In this document: one piece after another, positions 1 through 5,676 of the stretch
Layout of the letters: the number at the start of each line of letters is the position of its first letter
How positions within the stretch are numbered: position 1 is the first letter of the stretch
Source: Falsiroseomonas sp035644895
Lineage (GTDB): Bacteria; Pseudomonadota; Alphaproteobacteria; Acetobacterales; Acetobacteraceae
Reading direction: 5' to 3'
DNA length: 7,323 nt
Assembly (NCBI GenBank): GCA_035644895.1
Contig: DASQNQ010000111.1
Span: 1 to 7,323, forward strand
Program-made: the position numbers and the translations under genes
The notes under the pieces: model-generated
Seen by the model: the letters and a program-made list of their open reading frames with translations, nothing else
The model's database searches: none
Told to the model about the DNA's origin: nothing

Positions 1-1
1 C

Positions 2-667
2 GTGGAGCGTGACCTGGCGCCCGTCAGCCAGATCACCGACGGCGCGCTGCTCTGCGTGGTGAACGCCGAGACCGCGCGGCGGCGGAGCTGGACGGACTTC
101 CGCACCCTGGTGCAGTGGAGCCGCGCGAACCCCGAGCAGGTGAAGATGGGGTCCTCGGGCAGCGGCACGACCTCGCACCTGAACATCGAGGCGATCAACC
201 ACGCCACGGGCGCGCGCATCCTGCACGTGCCGTACCGGGGCGGGGCGCCGGCCATCAACGACCTCGTCGCCGGCACGATCGACATGATGTTCGACGTGAT
301 GCCCGCGCTGATGCCGCATGTGGAGGCCGGGCGCTTCGCCGCCTTCGCCGTCTCCTCGCGGGATCGGCTCTCGATCCTGCCCAACGTGCCGGGGATGGGC
401 GACTTCGCCGACCTCGGCCTCGGCGACCACGACCTCGTCACCTGGAACGCGATCGTGGCGCCGGGCGGGACGCCCGCGCCGGTCGTGGCGCGGCTGCACG
501 CGGCGCTGCTGCAGGTGGCGGCGGAGCGGGAGTTCGTGGAGCGGCTGCGCCCGCTCGGCTACGGCGTGGTCACGAGCCCCGAGCCCGCGGCGCTCGCGCG
601 CCTCGCGGCGGAGGAGCGGCCGCGCTGGCGGCGCCTCGTCGAGATCTCGGGCGCCCGGCTGGACTGA
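2..667 (+). CDS. Bug-family tripartite tricarboxylate transporter substrate-binding protein, 3' part (5' end outside window)
   Basis: This is the C-terminal 221 residues or so of a periplasmic Bug/TctC-type binding protein, which captures carboxylates or other small organic solutes for a TctAB-type permease or for sensing. Family marks seen are the stretch GSSGSGTTSHL (about residues 50-60), the HVPYRGGAPAINDLVAGTIDMMFD block (75-98), AFAVSSRDRLSILPNVP (114-130), and the late APGGTPAPVVARLHAALL segment followed by a helical C-terminus ending in VEISGARLD. Complete family members are about 320 residues with a signal peptide, so roughly 100 N-terminal residues lie upstream. The GTG at position 2 is probably an internal valine, because RDLAPVS normally sits well inside these proteins. 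No TctA or TctB permease gene is in view, as is common for the expanded Bug families of proteobacteria. It ends 7 nt before the oxidoreductase gene, so the two may share a transcript. The ligand cannot be predicted. Confidence 0.93.
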   Translation: MERDLAPVSQITDGALLCVVNAETARRRSWTDFRTLVQWSRANPEQVKMGSSGSGTTSHLNIEAINHATGARILHVPYRGGAPAINDLVAGTIDMMFDVMPALMPHVEAGRFAAFAVSSRDRLSILPNVPGMGDFADLGLGDHDLVTWNAIVAPGGTPAPVVARLHAALLQVAAEREFVERLRPLGYGVVTSPEPAALARLAAEERPRWRRLVEISGARLD

Positions 668-674
668 CGGGCGC

Positions 675-1919
675 TTGGCTGATCCCGACCTGCTCGTCAT
701 CGGTGCCGGCGCTGCCGGCATCGCCGCCGCCCGCACCGCGCGTGCACTCGGCCGCAGCTGCCTCGTGCTGGAGGCGCGCAGCCGCGTAGGTGGTCGTGCG
801 GTGACGGACACGGCGACACTCGGCGCGCCCTTCGACCTCGGGGCAAGCTGGCTGCACGCGGCGGAGCGCAATCCGCTCGTGGCGCTGGCGCAGGGTCCCG
901 GCGTGGAACTGGTGGACTCGGACGCGGAGCGGCAGGACCGCACCTTCGTCGGTGGCCGCCCTGCGACGCCCGGGGAACTGCGTGCCTACGACGCGGCGTG
1001 GCGCGCCTTCGACGCGGCGGTGGAGGCGCGGGCCGGCGCCGGCGGACCGGACGTGGCGGTGGCGGACGCCGCGCCTCGGGGCGGGCCCTGGGATGCGACG
1101 GTCGCGCACTGGCAGGGCCCGGTGATCGCCGCGGCGGAGCTGGAGGCGATGAGCCTGCACGACTTCGCCGCCAACGCGCTGCACGGCGCGAACCTGCTGC
1201 CGCGCCCCGGCATGGGCGTCCTGGTGGAACGCCTGGCCGAGGGGCTGCCGGTCCGCCTCTCCGCCCCGGTCCGGCGGCTGCGCTGGGGCGGCCCGGGGGT
1301 GGAGGCGGAGGGCCCCTTCGGCACGGTCCGGGCCCGCGCCGCGGTGGCCACGCTGCCGACGCCCCTGCTGCTGGAGGGGATGCGCTTCGACCCGCCCCTG
1401 CCCGCCGCGGTGCGGGAGGCGGCGCATGGCCTGCCGCTCGGGCTGCTCTCGAAGGTCGGACTGCGCGCCACGGGGCCGGACCGCTTCGGCCTGCCCGCCT
1501 TCGCCGGCCTGGACCAGCAGGTCGCACCGGGGGAGGCCATGCTGACCACGATCTGCTGGCCCTTCGGCCACGACCATGTGATCGGTTTCGTGGGCGGTGC
1601 GACCGCCTGGACCCTGGAAGCGGAGGGCCCGGCGGCGTTGGTGGCGTTTGCGATGGACGAATTGGCAGCACGCCTCGGCAACCGGGTGCGGCAGGGGCTG
1701 GACGCGCGGACGGCGCTGGTGACGCGCTGGGGGGCGGACCCCTGGTCCCGCGGCGCCTACAGCCATGCGCGCGTGGGCGCGGCCGGTGCGCGGGCGGTGC
1801 TGTCCCGGCCCCTCGGCCCCCTGCACCTGGCGGGCGAGGCCTGCCACCCGACGCTGTCCGGCACCGTCGCCGGCGCCTGGGAAAGCGGCGAGACCGCCGC
1901 GCGGGCCGCCCTGGCATGA
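675..1919 (+). CDS. Flavin monoamine oxidase-like FAD-dependent oxidoreductase
   Basis: A predicted 414-aa soluble FAD enzyme of the amine oxidase (MAO/polyamine oxidase) superfamily, expected to oxidise an amine with transfer of electrons to O2 or another acceptor. The N-terminal Rossmann motif is GAGAAG at residues 10-15, the ribose-binding acid is E33 (VLEAR), and the RVGGR motif is at 37-41. The middle holds the GMGVLVERLA segment (179-188) and a lysine in LLSKVGL (K260) that aligns with the flavin N5-facing lysine of the family. The C-terminal FAD motif reads LHLAGEACHPTLSGTVAGAWESG (383-405). In the preceding SRGAY motif (358-362) an alanine stands where MAO-A/B carry the flavin-linking cysteine, so FAD is probably non-covalent. 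The TTG at 675 was chosen because it places the Rossmann strand five residues from the start, as usual; a long upstream extension in this frame runs through the Bug gene and is a shadow. No strong Shine-Dalgarno is seen. It overlaps the permease gene by 4 nt (ATGA). The substrate is unknown. Confidence 0.9.
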   Translation: MADPDLLVIGAGAAGIAAARTARALGRSCLVLEARSRVGGRAVTDTATLGAPFDLGASWLHAAERNPLVALAQGPGVELVDSDAERQDRTFVGGRPATPGELRAYDAAWRAFDAAVEARAGAGGPDVAVADAAPRGGPWDATVAHWQGPVIAAAELEAMSLHDFAANALHGANLLPRPGMGVLVERLAEGLPVRLSAPVRRLRWGGPGVEAEGPFGTVRARAAVATLPTPLLLEGMRFDPPLPAAVREAAHGLPLGLLSKVGLRATGPDRFGLPAFAGLDQQVAPGEAMLTTICWPFGHDHVIGFVGGATAWTLEAEGPAALVAFAMDELAARLGNRVRQGLDARTALVTRWGADPWSRGAYSHARVGAAGARAVLSRPLGPLHLAGEACHPTLSGTVAGAWESGETAARAALA

Positions 1920-3028
1920 GTGGTGCGCCGGACGCGATGCTGGCCGTGCGGGAGGAGGGCGGTGCCCGCATCCTGGCGCTTGCCGGCCGCGTGGACACGG
2001 TGGCGGCCGAGCGGCTCTGGACCCGGCTGGTGGAGGAGGCGCGCGCCGGCCGGGGCGGGGTGGAGCTGGACCTCTCGGCGGTCACGGCAGTGGACACCAC
2101 CGGCGCCGCGCTGCTGCTGGCGGCCGAGGCCGCCGCGCCGGGCGCGCGCATCACCGGCGCCCGCCCGCCCGTCGCCGCCGTGCTGGACCGCGTGCGCGCC
2201 GCGCTCGCCGCGCCCGGCCCGGTGGCCGAGCCGAGGCCGCCGCTGCTGCGCCGCGTCGACGCCTGGGGGATCGGCCTCTTCCGCGCCGCACGGGACGCGC
2301 TTGGCTTCGTGGGCGAGGCGCTGGTGGTGCTGGGTGCCACGCTGATCCGCCCCGGGCGGCTGCGCGGGCGGGAGTTGCTGCGCCACCTGGACGAGGCGGG
2401 CACGCGCGCCTTCCCGCTGACCCTGCTGCTCGGCACGCTGATGGGCGTGATCCTCGCCTTCCAGTCCGCCATCCCGCTGCGCCGCTTCGGGGCGGAGGTC
2501 TTCGTGCCGAACCTGGTTGGCATATCGCTGCTGCGGGAGCTCGGGCCGCTGATGGCGGGCGTGGTGCTGGCGGGGCGCACCGGCTCGGCCTATGCGGCGG
2601 AGCTCGGCACCATGACGGTGAACGAGGAGGTGGCGGCGCTGCGCATCATGGGCATCGACCCGATGGCGCTGCTGGTGCTGCCGCGCATCCTGGCAGGGCT
2701 GATCGTGATGCCGGTGCTGTCCCTGCTGCTCTCGCTCGCCGGGCTCCTCGGCATGACCTTCGTCATGAGCATCTTTGGCTTCCCGCTGGTGACGGTGACG
2801 CAGCAGCTCACGCAGTTCGTGGACCTGACGGACGTGCTCGGCGGGCTGGTCAAGGCGGCCGCCTTCGGGCTTGCGATCGGGGCCATCGGCTGCCGGGCGG
2901 GCCTGGGCGCGGGCCGCGGGCCGCGGGCGGTGGGCGACGCCGCGACCTCGGCCGTGGTGGGCGGCATCGTCGCGATCATCGCGCTCGATGGCGTCTTCGC
3001 CGTGCTCTACGAGAGGCTCGGGCTTTGA
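1916..3028 (+). CDS. mlaE: MlaE-family lipid ABC transporter permease with fused N-terminal STAS (MlaB-like) domain
   Basis: A 370-aa inner-membrane permease of an MCE/Mla-type phospholipid transporter. Residues about 8-98 form an STAS domain, the fold of MlaB and of anti-sigma antagonists. Its core is LDLSAVTAVDTTGAALLL (51-68), with D60-T61-T62-G63 where such domains carry their functionally important Ser/Thr. A proline-rich linker (101-110) leads into the MlaE domain (about 112-370). That domain shows LLGTLMGVILAFQSA (171-185), the family core RELGPLMAGVVLAGRTGSAYAAELGTM (207-233), the NEEVAALRIMGIDP coupling segment (236-249) and several hydrophobic helices down to the C-terminus. E. coli encodes MlaB and MlaE as separate proteins; here one chain supplies both, so the ATPase would be contacted by the STAS domain in cis. 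The ATG lies in an ATGA overlap with the preceding stop and no clear ribosome binding site is seen, which suggests translational coupling. It is followed by the ATPase gene through a TTGA overlap. Confidence 0.95.
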   Translation: MSGAPDAMLAVREEGGARILALAGRVDTVAAERLWTRLVEEARAGRGGVELDLSAVTAVDTTGAALLLAAEAAAPGARITGARPPVAAVLDRVRAALAAPGPVAEPRPPLLRRVDAWGIGLFRAARDALGFVGEALVVLGATLIRPGRLRGRELLRHLDEAGTRAFPLTLLLGTLMGVILAFQSAIPLRRFGAEVFVPNLVGISLLRELGPLMAGVVLAGRTGSAYAAELGTMTVNEEVAALRIMGIDPMALLVLPRILAGLIVMPVLSLLLSLAGLLGMTFVMSIFGFPLVTVTQQLTQFVDLTDVLGGLVKAAAFGLAIGAIGCRAGLGAGRGPRAVGDAATSAVVGGIVAIIALDGVFAVLYERLGL

Positions 3029-3774
3029 GCGAGGCGATCATCGAGGTGCGCGACCTGGCGGTGCGCTTCGGCAGCTCCACCATCTTCCAGGGCGTCTCCT
3101 TCGACGTGCGGGCCGGCGAGATCTTCGTCGTCCTCGGCGGCTCCGGCAGCGGCAAGTCCACGCTGCTGAAGGTGATGATCAGCCTCACGCCCCCGGCTGC
3201 CGGCCATGTCCGCCTGCTCGGCACCGATGTATGGGGGAGCGAAGGCGCGGCGCGGCTTGCGCTGCTGAAGCGCATCGGGGTGATGTGGCAGGCAGGCGCG
3301 CTGTTCGGCTCGCTCACCCTGCAGGAGAACGTCGAGATGCCGCTGGCCGAGCACACGTCGCTGTCCCCCCGCGCGCGGGCCGAGGTGGCGCGCGCGAAGC
3401 TCGGCCTCGTCGGGCTGTCGGCCGCGGCGCGCAAGCTGCCCTCCGAGATCTCAGGGGGCATGCTCAAGCGCGCGGGCATCGCGCGGGCCCTTGCGCTCGA
3501 CCCGCCGTTGCTGTTCCTGGACGAGCCCTCCGCGGGGCTCGACCCCATCACCTCCGCCGGGCTCGACGCGCTGATCCGCGACCTGTCGCGCTCGCTTGGC
3601 ACCACCTTCGTGGTGGTGACGCACGAGCTTGCCTCCATCCTGGAAATCGGGGACCGCTGCATCATGCTGGACGCGAAGGCGAAGGGCATCATCGCCGAGG
3701 GCGATCCGCGCAGGCTGGGCGAGGAGAGCGCGCACCCCACGGTGCGCGCCTTCTTCCACCGGCAGGCCGCCTGA
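3025..3774 (+). CDS. mlaF: MlaF-type ABC transporter ATP-binding protein
   Basis: A 249-aa cytoplasmic ATPase that powers the adjacent MlaE permease. All nucleotide-binding elements are intact: Walker A GGSGSGKST at 38-46 (K44), Q-loop Q89 in MWQAGALFGSLT, signature ISGGMLKR at 142-149, Walker B LLFLDEPSAGLDP at 162-174 (D166, E167), and H-loop VTHE with H200. The Q-loop context (QAGALF) and an SGGM.KR signature in place of SGGQ are typical of MlaF/Ttg2A-type lipid transport ATPases. The start is TTG at 3025, overlapping the permease stop as TTGA. A GAGAGG at 3011-3016, 8 nt upstream, is a good Shine-Dalgarno and supports it; the protein then begins SEAIIEVRDLAVRFG as family members do. It is separated by only 3 nt from the MCE gene downstream. 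Full length and apparently functional. Confidence 0.96.
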   Translation: MSEAIIEVRDLAVRFGSSTIFQGVSFDVRAGEIFVVLGGSGSGKSTLLKVMISLTPPAAGHVRLLGTDVWGSEGAARLALLKRIGVMWQAGALFGSLTLQENVEMPLAEHTSLSPRARAEVARAKLGLVGLSAAARKLPSEISGGMLKRAGIARALALDPPLLFLDEPSAGLDPITSAGLDALIRDLSRSLGTTFVVVTHELASILEIGDRCIMLDAKAKGIIAEGDPRRLGEESAHPTVRAFFHRQAA

Positions 3775-3777
3775 TCG

Positions 3778-4785
3778 ATGCCCGGTGCCACCTATGTCCG
3801 CGTCGCGCTGCTGGCCATCGCCGGCGCCGTGCTGGCGCTCGGCTTCGTGCTGTTCTTCTCGGGCAGCGGGCCGGGTGGCCGGACGGCAGAGGTGCTGGAA
3901 ACCTACGTGCAGGAAAGCGTGCAGGGCCTGGATGTGGGCGCCCCTGTGCGCTACCGCGGCGTGATGATCGGGCGGGTGACGGAGGTCGCGCTCGTCTCCG
4001 CCTCCTATCCCCGGCCGGACGGCGTGGCCTTCGACCGGTTCTTCCAGCTCATCATGGTCCGCTTCTCCGTGGACCGCGCCCTGATCGGGGAGGTGCCGCC
4101 GCTCAGCCAGGCCATTCCGCTCGGCTTCCGCGCGCGCGTCGCGCAGGCGGGCATCACGGGGGTGCGCTACCTGGAGCTCGACTTCATCGCCTCCGCCCGC
4201 AGCCCGATCGACCCGCTGCCCTGGACGCCGCGCTACGCCTTCGTGCCTTCCGTGCCCTCCACCGTGTCGCAGGTGGCGAACGCGGCCGAGGCGCTGGCGC
4301 TGCGCCTGCAGAACGTGCCGCTGGAGGAGATCCTGGGCAACGTTTCCATGATACTCGCCAACCTGAACCGGCAGACGAGCGACGGCGACCTGGCGGTCGC
4401 GCTGCGGGAGGCCTCGGGCGCCGCCGTCGCGATCCGCCAGGCGGTGGAGGGCGCGGACCTCGCCGGCACCATCACCGACCTGCGCCGTGCGGTCGCGGAG
4501 ACGCAGGCCGTGATCGCCGGGCGAGAGACGCGCGCGGCCATCGCGAATGCGGGCGCCGCCGCCGCCGAGCTGCGCCGCGCGGCCGAACGTCTGCCGGGCA
4601 CCGTCACGGGCCTGGAGCGGACGCTGCGCGCGGCGCGGGAGACGACGCTTGACGTGCAGGCCGACCTGGTGCCGCTGCTGGCCGACCTGCGCGCCACCGC
4701 GGCGAACCTGCGCGCGACGAGCGACCTGCTGCGCGCCTCCCCCGGGCAGGCGGTGCTCGGCGCGCCGCCGGAGCGCCGCCGGTGA
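3778..4785 (+). CDS. mlaD: MCE (MlaD-like) family protein with long helical C-terminal region
   Basis: A 335-aa inner-membrane-anchored periplasmic protein, the lipid-binding MCE subunit of the transporter. Residues 7-27 are one hydrophobic helix (signal anchor). The MCE domain spans about 35-137, with the hallmark GLDVGAPVRYRGVMIGRVTEV (50-70) and GITGVRYLELDF (125-136). From about 160 on the protein is strongly helical, alanine/arginine/leucine-rich and almost glycine-free in long stretches, so it is probably a coiled coil or amphipathic helical bundle. E. coli MlaD is about 183 residues, so this protein carries some 150 extra C-terminal residues. Such long helical tails are known from PqiB and mycobacterial Mce proteins, where they build a tube across the periplasm. 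That this protein does the same is inference. ATG 3778 follows the ATPase stop by 3 nt; only a weak GGCAGG (3761-3766) precedes it, so coupling is likely. Its stop codon overlaps the GTG start of the lipoprotein gene. Confidence 0.93.
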   Translation: MPGATYVRVALLAIAGAVLALGFVLFFSGSGPGGRTAEVLETYVQESVQGLDVGAPVRYRGVMIGRVTEVALVSASYPRPDGVAFDRFFQLIMVRFSVDRALIGEVPPLSQAIPLGFRARVAQAGITGVRYLELDFIASARSPIDPLPWTPRYAFVPSVPSTVSQVANAAEALALRLQNVPLEEILGNVSMILANLNRQTSDGDLAVALREASGAAVAIRQAVEGADLAGTITDLRRAVAETQAVIAGRETRAAIANAGAAAAELRRAAERLPGTVTGLERTLRAARETTLDVQADLVPLLADLRATAANLRATSDLLRASPGQAVLGAPPERRR

Positions 4786-4829
4786 GGCGGCGCGTGGGGG
4801 AAGACACTGCGCCGCCGGTGAGGCGGCGC
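4773..4829 (+). repeat. Twin 21-bp hairpin repeat presenting start codons in the loops
   Basis: Two identical 21-bp copies lie at 4773-4793 and 4809-4829, offset by 36 nt. Each is a perfect inverted repeat: left arm GCGCCGCC, loop GGTGA, right arm GGCGGCGC. The loop of copy one holds both the lipoprotein GTG (4782-4784) and the MCE gene's stop TGA (4783-4785). The loop of copy two holds the in-frame alternative GTG (4818-4820). A further copy of the left arm plus GG lies at 4762-4771. The 15 nt between the copies (4794-4808) do not resemble what follows copy two, so this is not a plain tandem duplication of a 36-nt unit. It may set initiation efficiency of the lipoprotein gene or simply be GC-rich chance plus a local duplication. 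No regulatory role is shown. Confidence 0.6.
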
Positions 4830-5501
4830 CTGCTGCTGCTCGCGCCGCTCCTCCTCGCCGCGTGCACGGATTTCTCCGTGCTGCCGACCCGGCCGGCCGT
4901 GGAGGTGCGGCGCTTCCCGCTGGCACCGCAGCGCCCGGGCCGGCCGATCGCGGGGGAGGGGCGTGGCGGGCCCGTGCTGCTGCTGCGCACCCTGAGCGCG
5001 GCACCGGGGCTGGAGGGGGCGGGGCTCCGGCGCCTGCGGCCCGACGGCAGCATGGATGTCGGCTTCTACGAGGAGTGGATCGCTCCGCCGGCCCAGCTCG
5101 CCGAGGCCGCGCTACGTGCCTGGCTGCAGGCATCCGGCCGCTTCTCGGCCGTCGTCCAGCCCGGCAGCCGGGCGGAGGCGGAGTTCATCCTGGAGGCGCA
5201 GCTGACTGCGCTCGAGGCCGTGCCCCAGGCGCGCGAGGCACGCGCCGAGCTGGCGGGTGTGCTGCTGCGCCAGGGGCCGGGCGGCTCCCGCGTTGCCGCG
5301 ACGCTCGACGTCCGCGGGCGCGCGCCGCTGGCCGAGGGCGCCGGCGTGGCCGAGGAGGCGGCGGCGATGGAGGCCGCGCTTGGCGTGGCGTTCACCCGGC
5401 TCGAGGCTGGCGTGGCCGCTGCGATCCGCCCGGGGGGCGCCCCGGCCGCACGGGCCACGCCGGCCGCCGCGCCCGCGCGCCGGGCCGCCCCGCGGCGCTG
5501 A
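4782..5501 (+). CDS. ABC-type transport auxiliary lipoprotein (PqiC-like)
   Basis: A 239-aa predicted lipoprotein (227 aa from the alternative start) of the ABC transporter auxiliary/PqiC family, which partners MCE proteins and is expected at the outer membrane. The N-terminus has an arginine-rich segment, a hydrophobic LLLLAPLLL stretch and a lipobox LAAC followed by TDFSVLP. The family-like pattern is FYEEWIAPPAQLAEAALRAWLQASGRFSAVV about 70 residues after the cysteine, then alternating strands and a helix. The last 20 residues are an Ala/Pro/Arg-rich tail. The start is ambiguous. GTG 4782 overlaps the MCE stop (GTGA) and has GGAG at 4770-4773 with 8-nt spacing, so it was chosen. GTG 4818 would give a more canonical 15-residue lipoprotein signal (MRRR then the hydrophobic core) but lacks a well-spaced Shine-Dalgarno. 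Each GTG sits in the loop of an identical hairpin. As last gene of the transporter set it occupies the place of an outer-membrane connector; family identity rests on context and weak motifs. Confidence 0.82.
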   Translation: MRRRVGEDTAPPVRRRLLLLAPLLLAACTDFSVLPTRPAVEVRRFPLAPQRPGRPIAGEGRGGPVLLLRTLSAAPGLEGAGLRRLRPDGSMDVGFYEEWIAPPAQLAEAALRAWLQASGRFSAVVQPGSRAEAEFILEAQLTALEAVPQAREARAELAGVLLRQGPGGSRVAATLDVRGRAPLAEGAGVAEEAAAMEAALGVAFTRLEAGVAAAIRPGGAPAARATPAAAPARRAAPRR

Positions 5502-5523
5502 GGTCGGTCAGGCGTCGCCGACC
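5502..5523. terminator. Inverted repeat between convergent genes, possible bidirectional terminator
   Basis: GGTCGG at 5502-5507 and CCGACC at 5518-5523 are perfect complements around a 10-nt loop. The structure begins directly after the lipoprotein stop codon and covers the stop codon of the convergent zinc-finger gene. No T-run follows on either strand, so it is not a classic Rho-independent terminator. A second short inverted repeat (GACCG, TCA, CGGTC at 5520-5532) overlaps its edge and may compete. Its placement at the only convergent junction is the main argument. Confidence 0.3.
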
Positions 5524-5666
5524 GTCACGGTCACGAAGCCCGTGCCGTCGCAATCCGGGCAGGGCTTCGCATCGCGCTGACCGCTGCCCTGGCAGGCGGG
5601 GCAGGTGAGTTCCCCGGTCTGCGGGGCATCGGGCCCCGCCTCGTCGCCCGGCCGCCTGTCGCTCAT
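5508..5666 (-). CDS. Small DnaJ-type zinc-finger protein (52 aa)
   Basis: A 52-aa open frame, ATG at 5666 to TGA at 5508. Its sequence carries two CxxCxGxG motifs: CPACQGSG at 22-29 and CPDCDGTG at 36-43, separated by only six residues (QRDAKP). One such pair is the zinc-binding unit of the cysteine-rich domain of DnaJ/Hsp40, which has four motifs forming two zinc sites; here there is a single pair and no J domain. The four cysteines (22, 25, 36, 39) can bind one zinc. The N-terminal 20 residues are polar and probably disordered, and the C-terminus ends in a short TVTVGDA strand-like tail. The ribosome binding site is excellent. It lies 9 nt after the stop of the peptide-binding protein gene and is almost certainly co-transcribed with it. 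Role unknown: a cytoplasmic zinc-ribbon, perhaps binding protein or redox-related, is a guess. Both the intact motifs and the Shine-Dalgarno argue that it is real. Confidence 0.85.
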   Translation of the reverse strand: MSDRRPGDEAGPDAPQTGELTCPACQGSGQRDAKPCPDCDGTGFVTVTVGDA

Positions 5667-5676
5667 CGTCTCCTCC
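5667..5676 (-). promoter_or_regulatory. Strong ribosome binding site of the small zinc-finger gene
   Basis: Read on the minus strand the bases are GGAGGAGACG followed by ATG. GGAGG is a near-perfect anti-SD match 5 nt from the start. The first G of this site is also the last base of the TAG stop of the upstream binding-protein gene, so terminating ribosomes release on top of it, favouring reinitiation. It is by far the clearest Shine-Dalgarno in the window and decides the start of the small gene. Confidence 0.85.

Noticed and set aside
318..674. Upstream extension of the oxidase frame into the Bug gene
   Set aside because: The 119 codons before TTG 675 are Arg/Ser-rich, overlap a real gene in another frame, and would place the Rossmann motif far from the N-terminus.
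998..1915. Upstream extension of the permease frame through the oxidase gene
   Set aside because: Arg/Gly-rich shadow translation; the STAS domain starts naturally after ATG 1916.
697..2580. Long open frame of 627 codons on the minus strand
   Set aside because: It runs antisense to the oxidase and permease genes, and its product is Arg/Pro/Ala/Ser-rich low-complexity sequence without motifs, a normal result of third-position GC bias.
3451..5133. Long open frame of 560 codons on the minus strand opposite the ATPase, MCE and lipoprotein genes
   Set aside because: The translation is His/Arg/Gly/Ala-rich with no recognisable domain, while the plus-strand frames carry complete conserved motifs.
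5257..5580. Plus-strand frame crossing the convergent junction
   Set aside because: It is out of frame with the lipoprotein gene, Arg/Pro-rich, and its end is antisense to the zinc-finger gene.
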